Assembly: GCA_003056425.1 (NCBI GenBank)
Contig: PYVY01000008.1
Location: 1-64,000 of the forward strand
Direction of reading: 5' to 3'
DNA from: Alteromonas indica
GTDB lineage: Bacteria > Pseudomonadota > Gammaproteobacteria > Enterobacterales > Alteromonadaceae
DNA length: 64,000 nucleotides
The notes beneath the pieces were generated by a model, which saw nothing but the letters and a program-made list of their open reading frames with translations, made no database searches and was not told the DNA's origin. The translations under genes and the position numbers were made by a program. This document shows, in pieces, positions 27,020 through 36,597 of this stretch. Position 1 is the first letter of the stretch; the number at the start of each line of letters is the position of its first letter.

Positions 27020-27841
27020 TTATAGGGCTTTGTAGAACATGCCTGCCGATACAATGACAAGGTAAATCCCGAACAGCCTTTTTAAGGTTTTTTCGCTAAA
27101 TTTATGCGCCATATTGGCGCCGATAGGCGCAGTCATCACCGCCCCGATACTGATAGCCACCAGCGCAGGAATATTGATATATCCCACCGTACCAAAGGGC
27201 AACGGTGCGTTCTCGGCGTGGCGCATAATCAAAAAGCCGATAGCCCCGGGTAGGCCAATTAAAAAGCCTACTCCAGCGGCTGTGGCTACCGCTTGCTGAA
27301 TCGAGCGGCGACACATCACCATCGTAATAACGGTGGGCGTCCCCCCGCCAATGCCCAGCAAGGCGGAAAAGCCCCCTAGTACAAAAGCCAGGGTGGCCCG
27401 CCCAATGCCGGTGGGCATAGAACGGTTGACGCCGGGAGGTACCACCCGGTCGGGAAATAAAAAATACACCGAGTACAGCAGTACCCCTGCCGCGAATACT
27501 ATTTTGAGTCCGTTTGGGCTGGTATTACTGGCGATCATGACGCCGCCAAGTACCCCTAGCACCAGCCACACCGACCAGGATTTTAAAACCTCAAAATCCA
27601 CCGCCCCCCGAGCTTTGTGAGCTATCACACTTCGAGCACTAGAGACCACAATTGAGGCCAGCGAAGTGCCAATGGCAACTTTTACCAATGCCTCAGAGGC
27701 TTCGGTGAACAGGGGGAATACAATGAGTAAAGCTGGCACCACTACAAAACCACCACCATTGCCAAATAAACCTGCGGTAATGCCGGCAACCGCGCCTGCT
27801 AAGCATAGTGTCAGCACAAACCAAACTAACTCAATTTCCAT
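27020..27841 (-). CDS. TauE/SafE family permease
   Basis: A 273-residue membrane protein with about eight helices and the two TauE/SafE halves (GAVAGITAGLFGNGGGFVVVP and ALLGIGGGTPTVITMVM). The family exports sulfite, sulfoacetate or other small anions. The ATG at 27841 is preferred (GGAG 10 bases upstream) over an extended start at 27874. It lies between the TonB receptor and the Tat aminotransferase, 27 bases before the latter, so it could move a product of that pathway. Confidence 0.85.
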   Translation of the reverse strand: MEIELVWFVLTLCLAGAVAGITAGLFGNGGGFVVVPALLIVFPLFTEASEALVKVAIGTSLASIVVSSARSVIAHKARGAVDFEVLKSWSVWLVLGVLGGVMIASNTSPNGLKIVFAAGVLLYSVYFLFPDRVVPPGVNRSMPTGIGRATLAFVLGGFSALLGIGGGTPTVITMVMCRRSIQQAVATAAGVGFLIGLPGAIGFLIMRHAENAPLPFGTVGYINIPALVAISIGAVMTAPIGANMAHKFSEKTLKRLFGIYLVIVSAGMFYKAL

Positions 27842-27975
27842 CAATGGGTAGCTCCGAAAGCGAACTGATGGCAACGGCTTACCGTGCAGCCATTCGCCAA
27901 AAAAGAAGAATAAAAAGGGCTAATACGTGGCATTACTGATTGCCTCGTGAGCCCCCTCCGTAGGCGGGTTTTGCC

Positions 27976-30612
27976 CTAAAATCTGGCGACTAGTTTGGTG
28001 TAGTAATATCCCCCCTGCCAGTCGACAATAGAGTCTGAACGATAGATACGACCACAGCAGGTTTCGCCAATTTCTCCCGGGTCAGGGTAGTTGTCGAACA
28101 GATTACGCACACCGGCAATCAGCGATAAGGTGTCGCTAAAGTGATAGGTGCCTTCCAGATCAAACATCCATTCAGGGTCGAACTCCTGAATGCGGACCAG
28201 GGTTTCGCTGCCGTCTTCCTGGGTCTCAATGCCGTCGGCGTTTTTGTAGTCGCCGTAGTAGCTCAGGCGGCCTACCAGTTCCCAGGCATCATAGCTATGA
28301 CGCAACGAAAACACGCCGCGCATTTCAGGCGTACCCTGTTCAAAGTCGAACTGGTCCTCCAGGTTGAAATAGCTACTGGGGTCGGAGTCGAACGAATTGG
28401 TGTTATAGTTAACCGAAGCGGTTAGGGTGGTGTTGCCATAGTCAGATGAGATGGCATAGTTAGCGACAAAATCGACACCCTCGGTAACGGTATCGAACGC
28501 GTTTTGAAAGTAAAATACGCCGCCGATAGATTCCGCCCCAATAACTCCCGCCCCAGCCAGAGCCAGGTAATTAGCGTAGGCGTCTTCTGCGGTGGGGTCG
28601 GTTGACACATCGCGGGTGGAAATTGAATTAACCCGGTCTTCAAGTAAAATATGGTAGTAATCCAGCGTAAGCGTGAGGTCACCATAATTAGCGGTCATGC
28701 CGAAGGTAATATTGGTTGATTCTTCCGGCCGCAGCGCTTCTGCGCCGAGCGCCTGAGAGACCGCGCTTAAGGCTGGGAATAAACCGGTTGCCACCGGAAA
28801 GCCATTGGGAAGACGGGTGGATACGTTGGTGGTACCTTGCTGCCCTGGGGTAGGGGCTCTAAAGCCTGTACCATAAGAGGCACGTAGGCCTATTTCATCG
28901 GTTAGCTGGTAAATACCGGCCACTTTATAAACTATCTGCGAGCCAAAATCAGAATAGTCTTCATAGCGTACTGCCGCTTGCCCAAACAGCTTGGCAGAAA
29001 GGTCGCCGGAGATATCAAGGTAAGCAGCGTGAGAGTCGCGGGTATATTCGCCGGAAAATTCTGGAGAATAGCCGGGAAAACCATTTGAGCCTACCCCTAC
29101 TACGGTATAAACCGGATCGTTATCATCGGCACAGTTCAGTGTTGAGCCGTTGGCAATAACTGCTAAACCTGCGGCAGTGGCTACTTGCGCCTCACACAGC
29201 CCCCATGGGTCACTAAGGGCATAGGGGCCTGCTTCATAGGATGCCGCTTCCCCTTCTTCTAATTCGTAGGACTCGTCCATATAGCTTAGCCCGAAGGCCA
29301 GCACATACTCGTTAAAGTCATAAGTGAAGTCAGCCTGAAACTGGAGCTCATCGTTGGTTAGAGTGCCTGGATTAAACGACGTAGGGGAGGCATCCATCAT
29401 TGAAGGGTTAATGGTATTGCTCAGGGTGTATTCAATTTCGTTGTAGCCATAACGCCCACTGATATCATAACCCAGCGCTCCCAGCATGCCCTTGACGCCA
29501 CCCACCACAGAATAGTCCGCTACATCGCCAGAAAAGCGCGGAGTAAACCCGCCGGGAAATTGTTCCAAAGGACTATAGAGGCTGCCGTCTTCCAGCCTGA
29601 CATTTTCTATCGTACCGTTCTCTGGGTAGCGATAAAAAAATGGGCCGGCACCTTCAGAGGAGGAATAGTTACCAAAACCGTATAGCTCAGCAGTATTAGA
29701 AAGCACATAGCCAGCATTAATGAATACCCGGGTGGCTTCGGTTTCCGGTTGGCCCCAGGGTTGCACAAAATCTGAGTCGTGAACATTTTGGCCCATGGCC
29801 TGGGCCGCAGCCAGAAAGTCGTCTGTAACATAAGCGGCGTAATCAGCGTCTGGATCAAAACCCGCTAAGTCAGGATCCACACAAAACCAACTTTCGCAAT
29901 ATTGCTCGCCGCGGTTGGTCGATTCAGTATCGGCATATTCGACAGAGACACTGACAAAACCGTCATCTCCCAAGGCGAAGCCTTTGTTTCCCGACAAGGT
30001 TAGTTGCTCACCATCGCCTTCATAGTGTTGCCCCCATTCGGCACTAAACATACCGCCTTCATTGTTGTTCTTCAGCTGAAAGTTAATAACCCCTGCGATA
30101 GCATCAGAACCATACTGGGCGGCCGCGCCGTCACGTAAAACTTCAACATTGGCGATGGCGGCAGTAGGTATGGTAGCTAAATCAGGCCCTTGCGTGCCGG
30201 AGCCACCAATAGAGACCAGAGCCGCGCGATGGCGCCGTTTGGAATTGACCAACACCAGGGTTTTGTCAGTGGGCAGCCCGCGCAGCGTGGCTGGGCGAAC
30301 AAAGGTGCCGCCATCGGAAATGGGCTGGCGTGAGAGTGAATAAGACGGCACCAGCGTTTTCATAACATCATTCATGTCTGAGAACGCCACAGAGTTCATA
30401 TCATCGGCACTAAGCACATCTATCGGTACCGGCGAGCTGGTAACCGATCGTGGCGCCCCGCGGGCGCCGACTACCGCGATACGCTCCAACGCATCGGCGC
30501 TTTGCGGCTGTTCTGTATCAACCGCTTCCTGGGCTTGAAGTTGAGAGGCCCATACCAGTGACAACCCTGTCAAACCGGCACCTATTGCAGCACTTATTTT
30601 TGTTCGTTTCAT
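27976..30612 (-). CDS. TonB-dependent outer-membrane receptor
   Basis: An 878-residue receptor for energised uptake across the outer membrane. Signal peptide (to about residue 27, ending QLQAQEAV), plug domain (ERIAVVGARGAP, LVNSKRRHRAALVS, VEVLRDGAAAQYGSDAIAG) and a 22-strand barrel ending in the aromatic KLVARF. The plug motifs are of the kind common in Alteromonadales receptors for organic nutrients. No Fur box was recognised upstream. It heads the TauE/aminotransferase transcript. The stop is about 134 bases before the TauE start. Confidence 0.93.
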   Translation of the reverse strand: MKRTKISAAIGAGLTGLSLVWASQLQAQEAVDTEQPQSADALERIAVVGARGAPRSVTSSPVPIDVLSADDMNSVAFSDMNDVMKTLVPSYSLSRQPISDGGTFVRPATLRGLPTDKTLVLVNSKRRHRAALVSIGGSGTQGPDLATIPTAAIANVEVLRDGAAAQYGSDAIAGVINFQLKNNNEGGMFSAEWGQHYEGDGEQLTLSGNKGFALGDDGFVSVSVEYADTESTNRGEQYCESWFCVDPDLAGFDPDADYAAYVTDDFLAAAQAMGQNVHDSDFVQPWGQPETEATRVFINAGYVLSNTAELYGFGNYSSSEGAGPFFYRYPENGTIENVRLEDGSLYSPLEQFPGGFTPRFSGDVADYSVVGGVKGMLGALGYDISGRYGYNEIEYTLSNTINPSMMDASPTSFNPGTLTNDELQFQADFTYDFNEYVLAFGLSYMDESYELEEGEAASYEAGPYALSDPWGLCEAQVATAAGLAVIANGSTLNCADDNDPVYTVVGVGSNGFPGYSPEFSGEYTRDSHAAYLDISGDLSAKLFGQAAVRYEDYSDFGSQIVYKVAGIYQLTDEIGLRASYGTGFRAPTPGQQGTTNVSTRLPNGFPVATGLFPALSAVSQALGAEALRPEESTNITFGMTANYGDLTLTLDYYHILLEDRVNSISTRDVSTDPTAEDAYANYLALAGAGVIGAESIGGVFYFQNAFDTVTEGVDFVANYAISSDYGNTTLTASVNYNTNSFDSDPSSYFNLEDQFDFEQGTPEMRGVFSLRHSYDAWELVGRLSYYGDYKNADGIETQEDGSETLVRIQEFDPEWMFDLEGTYHFSDTLSLIAGVRNLFDNYPDPGEIGETCCGRIYRSDSIVDWQGGYYYTKLVARF

Positions 30613-31099
30613 GGTGTATTCCTAGCGTTGCCTGGTTGCTTATTTTTTCTGTCGCTCGGCGTCTTGTTGCGCCCAATCCTGGCTCACCACAGCACCAGAA
30701 CCATGCATTAGAATGTATTGTCAGGTTCTGACTCCCCGTGCTGTGTAACGAAAGACTAAAAAAATGGCGGGGGATCTCACAAGTCAGAAGAATATGGAGG
30801 GGGTATAACAAAACCCTATAGCCCTGGCCTAAGCACTTAATAATTAAACGCTTAGGCCAGGGCAGGACGATAAAAAAAGAAACTGCCGAATGTCCTGGTA
30901 ACGTGGTTGTTACATTTACCAAAGGTGTATACCTTTCAATGGCACATAACTTGCCATAGCTAAGTAGACTAAGTAGATGAATTTCCTATGAAAGGATGAA
31001 TAGCCACCAGAGCAAATATCGAGGCAGTTGAATCGTTAACATACTCTTTGGATACGTAAGTATTGATCCCGTCCAGCGGCGCAGCGACAGAGGCCTACA
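30613..31099. other. Divergent regulatory region, LysR / TonB operon
   Basis: A 487-base region with no gene. It holds the 43-base palindrome and must contain promoters for both directions. I could not assign -35/-10 boxes with confidence, and no clear T-N11-A LysR box stood out. Confidence 0.5.
30821..30863. promoter_or_regulatory. 14-base-arm palindrome between LysR and the TonB receptor
   Basis: GCCCTGGCCTAAGC (30821-30834) and GCTTAGGCCAGGGC (30850-30863) are perfect reverse complements around a 15-base AT-rich centre containing TTAATAATTAA. It is about 210 bases before the TonB receptor start and 237 before the LysR start. Neither side has a T run, so it is not a standard terminator. 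It could be an operator, an mRNA-leader hairpin or an extruded cruciform. Confidence 0.6.
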
Positions 31100-32095
31100 A
31101 TGAATTCAAAACAATTACATTACTTTCTGGTTACGGTACAAAAGCAGAGTATTGCAGCCGCCGCCCGCGAGTTAGATGTTGCTCAGCCAGCTATCAGTCA
31201 GCAGCTGGCCAATCTTGAGCGGGAAATGGGGGCAACGCTGTTGGTGCGCAGCTATAAAGGGGTAAGTTTAACCCAGGCCGGCCAGGTATTTGCGCAACAC
31301 GCTGAAACCTTAATGAATCAAATCCATACCACCCGGGTTGCGTTACAACAACTTAAAACCGGGCAGGCCGGAAAAGTCAGATTGGGCATGTTGCCATCGA
31401 TTAATAATGTGCTGTCAATGGCTTTAATAGAGGAGGTAAACAGGTGCTATCCCGATGTACAGTTGGAGATAAGTACCGGGCCATCCTATAGTGTGCGGGA
31501 GTGGTTAGAACACAATGAGATTGATATCGCTATCACCTACGAACAAGACGTAACGCTAAACACGATGCGGTGTAGTGGCTTGATTAACGAGAACATGTAT
31601 TTAGTGGTAGGAACGGGGGCAGAAAAACAAACATACGCGTCTTTAGCAGAGCGCCAGGCTATTCACTTTTGGGAGTTAAGTGACTATGAACTACTTATTC
31701 CCAGTGATAAAGACGCGCTTGGTAAGCTGGTGGCGCTATATGAAAAAAACACCTCAGTTTTACTTAAGCATAGTAAAGCTTACAGCGGCCAGCTAATGAC
31801 CGGGCTTCGTCAGGTGATGCAAGGCGAAGGACTAATGATCCTGCCATCCTCTGCGATATTTCACCTTGAAGAAACCGGGTTGGTCAGGGCCCTCAAAATT
31901 ATTTCGCCAGAGATGACCCGTACTGTGCTTATGGCTACCAGCCGCACAGCATCGCCAACCGATGCTATGTTAAAGCTCGCTGATATTGTTAAACAGGTTG
32001 TGGCAGCCGAACAGCAAAGTGGCCATTGGCGGGGTGAACTATGCTTTAGCCCGGCGCCGATGACGCCCGAACGCAGGCAAAGCCACTTTGCCTAG
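31100..32095 (+). CDS. LysR-family regulator
   Basis: A 331-residue regulator. N-terminal winged helix (MNSKQLHYFLVTVQKQSIAA, AARELDVAQPAISQQLANLE) and a C-terminal effector-binding domain starting near residue 90 (GKVRLGMLPSINNVLS). The overall pattern is NAC/Cbl- or CynR-like, but the effector cannot be told. GAGG lies about 6 bases before the ATG. Being divergent from the TonB receptor-TauE-aminotransferase operon, it probably controls it. Confidence 0.92.
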   Translation: MNSKQLHYFLVTVQKQSIAAAARELDVAQPAISQQLANLEREMGATLLVRSYKGVSLTQAGQVFAQHAETLMNQIHTTRVALQQLKTGQAGKVRLGMLPSINNVLSMALIEEVNRCYPDVQLEISTGPSYSVREWLEHNEIDIAITYEQDVTLNTMRCSGLINENMYLVVGTGAEKQTYASLAERQAIHFWELSDYELLIPSDKDALGKLVALYEKNTSVLLKHSKAYSGQLMTGLRQVMQGEGLMILPSSAIFHLEETGLVRALKIISPEMTRTVLMATSRTASPTDAMLKLADIVKQVVAAEQQSGHWRGELCFSPAPMTPERRQSHFA

Positions 32096-32179
32096 CTGTT
32101 AATGTTCAACCAGACAATATAGATGCCGCTAAACGCTATAAGCGGTAAATAAACGGGGAAACCATAACGCCGGCAGCCG

Positions 32180-32929
32180 CTAGGCATACGCTTTATCGGC
32201 GGCGATAGGCGAGGATAACGCAGCGCTGTCAGGCATTTTTATATCCAACTGAACCGGCAGGTGGTCCGACATTATTTTAGTCTGTGTATTTTTCAGTTTT
32301 CTAATACGCCGAACTTTCAAGTCCGGCGTGGTCCATACCCTATCTAAAGAAAACAACGGAAACCCACTGGGAAACGTTGCGCCTACCTTATGCTGAGTTA
32401 ACGTATCGTCCAGCGCTTTAAATGCTGATGTAAAGAACTGCCACTCATTGAAATCACCTGCCAATACCAATGGGGTGGGAGTGTGCTGTAGTCGTTCAGC
32501 GATATATTCATGTAATTGAGCAAACTGGGACCTGCGCTCTTGTTTTTTCAATCCCTTATGAGTATTCACCACCGTTAGCGGGCCGGCGGGCGTTTGTACC
32601 ATGACCGTCTGGATATTTCGCGGCTGAAACCCATCCTGGCTGACATCCAATGTCTGATTACTTAACACCGGAAACCGCGTGAGTACCGCATTCCCATACC
32701 AGCCATCATCTTCCGTTAACGCAGGAGACGCTACCAGGTGATATACACTACCTGCGCATATATCTTTGATATCTTTTACCACTTCACGCTGGGCTGGCCG
32801 GGTATCCATTTCCTGAAGCAACACAATGTCTGCATCACAGGAGGCCAGGAAGTTACCGATACGGCGGTAGTCGTGCTTTTTATCCCTGCCTACACCACTG
32901 TGTATATTGTAACTAATTATGCGACACAT
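32180..32929 (-). CDS. Endonuclease/exonuclease/phosphatase-family enzyme
   Basis: A 249-residue metal-dependent phosphodiesterase of the EEP fold. Motifs: ISYNIHSG (Asn), LLQEMD (Glu), VVNTHKG, LAGDFNEW (Asp, Asn) and MSDHLPVQL (Asp-His). No signal peptide. The family cuts DNA, phospholipids or inositol phosphates. It overlaps the phospholipase D-like gene by 13 bases, so a lipid or phosphodiester substrate linked to that protein is the best guess. Confidence 0.88.
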   Translation of the reverse strand: MCRIISYNIHSGVGRDKKHDYRRIGNFLASCDADIVLLQEMDTRPAQREVVKDIKDICAGSVYHLVASPALTEDDGWYGNAVLTRFPVLSNQTLDVSQDGFQPRNIQTVMVQTPAGPLTVVNTHKGLKKQERRSQFAQLHEYIAERLQHTPTPLVLAGDFNEWQFFTSAFKALDDTLTQHKVGATFPSGFPLFSLDRVWTTPDLKVRRIRKLKNTQTKIMSDHLPVQLDIKMPDSAALSSPIAADKAYA

Positions 32930-35103
32930 TCTTCAGACTTAGCCTTTTGACTTTGCTTGCGCTCCTGATACCAACGGGCAAATTTTTGTGAGCCCCAAAT
33001 CATCAGCCCCCATAATACAATGCCGCCAACCAGATAAGAGATTGTTTTAGGAGATGGGTTGCGGAATATCTGAGTAATTGAATCACCTACCAGCCCTTTG
33101 GCAATCATTGGCGGGAACATGCCTAAAAAAGTGCCCGCCAGGAACTGGAATAAACCGATTGAAGAAATACCAGCCACCAAATTAACCAAACTAAACGGGG
33201 CAATAGGTAGCATGCGAATTGCCGCCACACCAACTACGCCACTTTGTTTTAGTTTTTGGTCTACTGCTTCTACTTTTGGGCCGCCAATTTTTTTCAGCCC
33301 GGCATTACCGAGCAGCTTACCTATACCAAACATAGATGCTGAGCTAAGCAGCGCCCCTAAAATGCCGTATACCGGCCCCCAGATGGGCCCGAATACCGCG
33401 GCGACCGCTATCGATAACACGGTGACAGGAAAGAATAGTAACCCACCTACTAAGTACACTAGCAATACAGTCGGTAAGGCAAAATAGGTGCCCCGGCTTT
33501 TTTCTAAAAAGGCATTTATGCTATCGGCACTTAACCAAGATATAGATTGGCTGGCCCAGAACATTAAGCCACCTAAAATAGCAATAATAAGTACGCCGAT
33601 GCCTATCATAATGGTGCGGCGGCGGGGGTTTCTTACCGGCATAGATTGTCCATCCAATGTGGGCATTGCAATCAGGGGTTCTTCAGGGTCTGATAATGAA
33701 CGAAACAGATTATCGGAAGGTTGGTCAGTAAAAATTTCATCATTTACCTGAGTAAGGATATAGCCGTGAGCTAACTGACCCTCAATGATCGCCCGGGCAG
33801 GATTATCCTGCTGCATAAGCTGCGCAGTATCTTCTACGGTGCGCCCGGTATGCTCGGCTAATAGGTCATCGCGCATACGCGCTATGTAGCGACGGTTATG
33901 CTCAGTATTGCCATACATTACCGTATCTATCTCAGTATCCAGGGTCATAGACCGGTTACTTAAATTAGATGAGCCTATGACCAGATAATTGTCATCAATG
34001 GTCATCACCTTGGAATGTATGCGTTTATACGCCGCGCGACCTTGCTCATCGGTTATAGACGAATAGGACATAATAATGCGGTCAGTATCCACATCGTTAA
34101 ACAGGATCTTTTTAAACTCAATCCGGCTGGCCCAGAACGCTTCACACTCAAAACGCCCTTTGGGTTCGTAGGAGCTGACGACAATAACATTCAGTTCAGG
34201 ACACTCCTTCAGGCGACGGTTAAGTGCTTCGGCTATTTCCTGACGACTTGTGAACTGATTTTCAATATAAATTACCCGTTGCGCCTGATTGATCAGGTCA
34301 AGCAGCATATTCCTCACTTCCTGCACGGGCTCTACTTCATCCATAAAAGGGATGGTACGGGCAAGCGCGCACTCAACTTGCTCAAACCAGGGCTCATAGG
34401 CATCAGGCCAGGCTTCAGGTATACCGTCTTCCAGGCTGTTTTTGGCATCCTGGCGAATGTCGATAGGTTGGGATTCAGCTACCCGCAACCAGCGCCATCT
34501 GACCAGCTCGGCAAAGTCTTTCACCAACGGGCCTGCGTATACCGCCTGCACATCATGGAGGGGGCCATATTCGCCATCCGGGCCATCACGCTCTGCAGAC
34601 TCTACCGGGTGATCGCGGGTATCCCACCGGTTGGTTGATACATCCATGCCTCCAGAAAACACAACTTCATCATCAATGATAACGATTTTCTGATGCTGGC
34701 TACCGCCCATGGGGATGGTATCGTCTAAAACGGTTTCAACATTGTCTGGCGTTTTTTCATCCCAGACTTCTTTAGCCCACATCTCGCGCTGAGCAAAAAA
34801 GGCCAACGACGAATCCCACCGTAACAGATAGATATTAATGTCCGGGTTTTGCTCCGCTTTCCACGCCAGCAAATCACTGATAACTGACGGGGCTTCGCTA
34901 TTGGCTTCGTCTTCACCGCGAATGAGTCGAATCCGGCTATCGATATCCCAGCCCACAATAAAAATGGAATGTTTGGCCTTAGCAATAGAAGAGTGCAGCG
35001 CTTTATAATAGTTAGCGCAATCAATAAGTGGGGTAGCAAAGGTAGCCTTACTGCTGACCCAACAGTTTTCTCCTTGCTGAAAAATCGAACCTGGATTCGA
35101 CAT
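32917..35103 (-). CDS. Phospholipase D-like protein fused to a VTT membrane domain
   Basis: A 728-residue fusion. The N-terminal part has two HKD motifs, GSQHQKIVIIDDEVVFSGGM (His near 137) and RIHSKVMTIDDNYLVIGSSN (His near 363), typical of phospholipase D or cardiolipin synthase. From about 515 come several membrane helices of the VTT/DedA-like TVP38/TMEM64 family (VFGPIWGPVYGILGALLSSA; FLGMFPPMIAKGLVGD). The ATG at 35103 is chosen because AGGAGG lies 5 bases upstream; the extension to 35205 is not conserved-looking. It should act at the inner membrane on phospholipids. VTT proteins include lipid scramblases, so coupled lipid modification and flipping is a reasonable inference. Confidence 0.92.
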   Translation of the reverse strand: MSNPGSIFQQGENCWVSSKATFATPLIDCANYYKALHSSIAKAKHSIFIVGWDIDSRIRLIRGEDEANSEAPSVISDLLAWKAEQNPDINIYLLRWDSSLAFFAQREMWAKEVWDEKTPDNVETVLDDTIPMGGSQHQKIVIIDDEVVFSGGMDVSTNRWDTRDHPVESAERDGPDGEYGPLHDVQAVYAGPLVKDFAELVRWRWLRVAESQPIDIRQDAKNSLEDGIPEAWPDAYEPWFEQVECALARTIPFMDEVEPVQEVRNMLLDLINQAQRVIYIENQFTSRQEIAEALNRRLKECPELNVIVVSSYEPKGRFECEAFWASRIEFKKILFNDVDTDRIIMSYSSITDEQGRAAYKRIHSKVMTIDDNYLVIGSSNLSNRSMTLDTEIDTVMYGNTEHNRRYIARMRDDLLAEHTGRTVEDTAQLMQQDNPARAIIEGQLAHGYILTQVNDEIFTDQPSDNLFRSLSDPEEPLIAMPTLDGQSMPVRNPRRRTIMIGIGVLIIAILGGLMFWASQSISWLSADSINAFLEKSRGTYFALPTVLLVYLVGGLLFFPVTVLSIAVAAVFGPIWGPVYGILGALLSSASMFGIGKLLGNAGLKKIGGPKVEAVDQKLKQSGVVGVAAIRMLPIAPFSLVNLVAGISSIGLFQFLAGTFLGMFPPMIAKGLVGDSITQIFRNPSPKTISYLVGGIVLWGLMIWGSQKFARWYQERKQSQKAKSEECVA

Positions 35104-35344
35104 GAGAGCCTCCTGACTTCTTTTAACATCTTTCTTTGTCGCAATAGAAGCAGGTTTGCACAAATCGTTCCACCCGATAAATAGGCCACGGCGTTGTGTA
35201 ATCATATGATTAGTAAAGTAATTAATAACGGGGCTGGGGCCAGCCTCATGCTTTAGGGTGGGATATTTACGACTGGAGTGTATTTTTTACGTAGCGGCTT
35301 TCACCTGGGCCGTCACCTGATACCGCTAAACAATAAACAAACAA

Positions 35345-35363
35345 AAGGGGCTATCCGCCCCTT
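35345..35363 (-). terminator. Terminator of the beta-barrel gene
   Basis: Read on the minus strand: AAGGGGC-GGATA-GCCCCTT followed by TTGTTTGTTTATTG. Seven-pair GC-rich stem with an interrupted T run, 32 bases after the stop. Confidence 0.7.
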
Positions 35364-35394
35364 AATGTATTGCCACAAGGCAAACCGTGTTCAA

Positions 35395-35982
35395 TTAAAA
35401 ACGGTATTCAATACCCACACTGGCTTGCTTTAAATCTGTATTGAAATCGCTGTCAGCAAAATTATCGCTAAGTTCATCAGCATCTAAATCGGCATCATAT
35501 ATGGTGTATTCTGCGTTGACACTCAGGTTCCGGGTAAAGGCGTAATTCACCCCTGCACCTATAAACAGGCTTTCATCATCATAGCTTCCTGCTACTCCGC
35601 CTACGTCATAGTCAGATTCCCACCACAGTTGGCCGCCTTTGACGAAGACCGCAAAATTTTCACTTATCGGTAGCATGCCTTTGACCGCCGCGGTATAGCC
35701 ATCGGTATCCGCATTAGATACATCGCTACCATAATCGCCAAAATCGACCATACTTCCCTCAACCGCTATATAGCGGTTAAAGCGATAGCCTACTAAGCCC
35801 TGCCACATATCGTTATCGTCATCAAAATCGTCCTGACCATCCACTTTGAGATAACCATAGTTACCACCTACATAAAACCCTTCCTTGTCCTGTAGTGTGT
35901 TGTCAGTTACCTGCGCGGAGGCCATGCCTGTACCCAGCAAACCTAATGACAAACCAGTAAGCAATTTAATAGATGTTTTCAT
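35395..35982 (-). CDS. Outer-membrane beta-barrel protein, OmpA/OmpW-like size
   Basis: A 195-residue precursor with signal peptide (MKTSIKLLTGLSLGLLGTGM then ASAQV) and about eight alternating amphipathic strands (YVGGNYGYLKVDG, GLVGYRFNRYIAVEGSM, ASVGIEYRF), ending in aromatic F. Asp-rich loops (DDFDDDNDM) may bind cations. It belongs to the porin-family/OMP_b-brl group. The ATG at 35982 (GAGGA 8 bases upstream) is preferred to 36072. It has its own terminator and a long AT-rich leader. Confidence 0.86.
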   Translation of the reverse strand: MKTSIKLLTGLSLGLLGTGMASAQVTDNTLQDKEGFYVGGNYGYLKVDGQDDFDDDNDMWQGLVGYRFNRYIAVEGSMVDFGDYGSDVSNADTDGYTAAVKGMLPISENFAVFVKGGQLWWESDYDVGGVAGSYDDESLFIGAGVNYAFTRNLSVNAEYTIYDADLDADELSDNFADSDFNTDLKQASVGIEYRF

Positions 35983-36597
35983 AGATGTGTCCTCATATTG
36001 AATAATATAAGAAAGACAGAATGCGTAACTCGAAAAATTAAACATTCCGCTTTCACAATCGGCAAGTTTCAATCATTTTGTATCAACATCTATGCCGGGT
36101 TATATGCATATTTCATTGATTAATTTTTCTACAAAACAGCAATGTTAAAGTATTTTCTGATTGTTTTTTACGCTTATTGTAGATTCCCTTATTTAATTGC
36201 CATGTCCCGTTATGAATCTTTTTCAATACCTATGTAACGCATTCATAAATGCAGTTTGGCTTATTTTAACTTCTCTGTGTGCTCATAAAATAGGCTTACA
36301 TAAGGTTAGTATTTACTTATAAGGTTAAATTTATAGCGATAATGCGTTTATGTTGTTAAATAAATTTTAACAGTTATAAAAAGCGAGCTTCTAGTCAGTA
36401 TTCCTCCTTCTATATAGGAATATCCTTAATAACAATTTTCCTTACAAATTAAATAAAACTGGCTTAAATGTTTTGTATTTTCTACCCGAGTATTTAAAAT
36501 GCGCGAGCCAATTGCTCAAAAAATAATAACAATGCAATTTACTTTGGTTGATTTTTAATCAGTCCAAATCAGCTTTTTAAAACTTTAGGAATTGAAG
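35983..36597. other. AT-rich 615-base divergent region
   Basis: No gene. Markedly AT-richer than the genes on either side, with many T/A runs. It carries the promoters for the beta-barrel gene (minus) and the large TonB receptor (plus). A partial dyad GAGCCAATTGCTC lies near 36506. Long AT-rich leaders suggest nucleoid-protein binding or complex regulation. Confidence 0.5.

Noticed and set aside
30518..30922. A 134-codon minus-strand frame over the start of the TonB receptor and its leader
   Set aside because: It is out of frame with the strongly supported receptor gene and spans the palindrome; its translation has no recognisable pattern.
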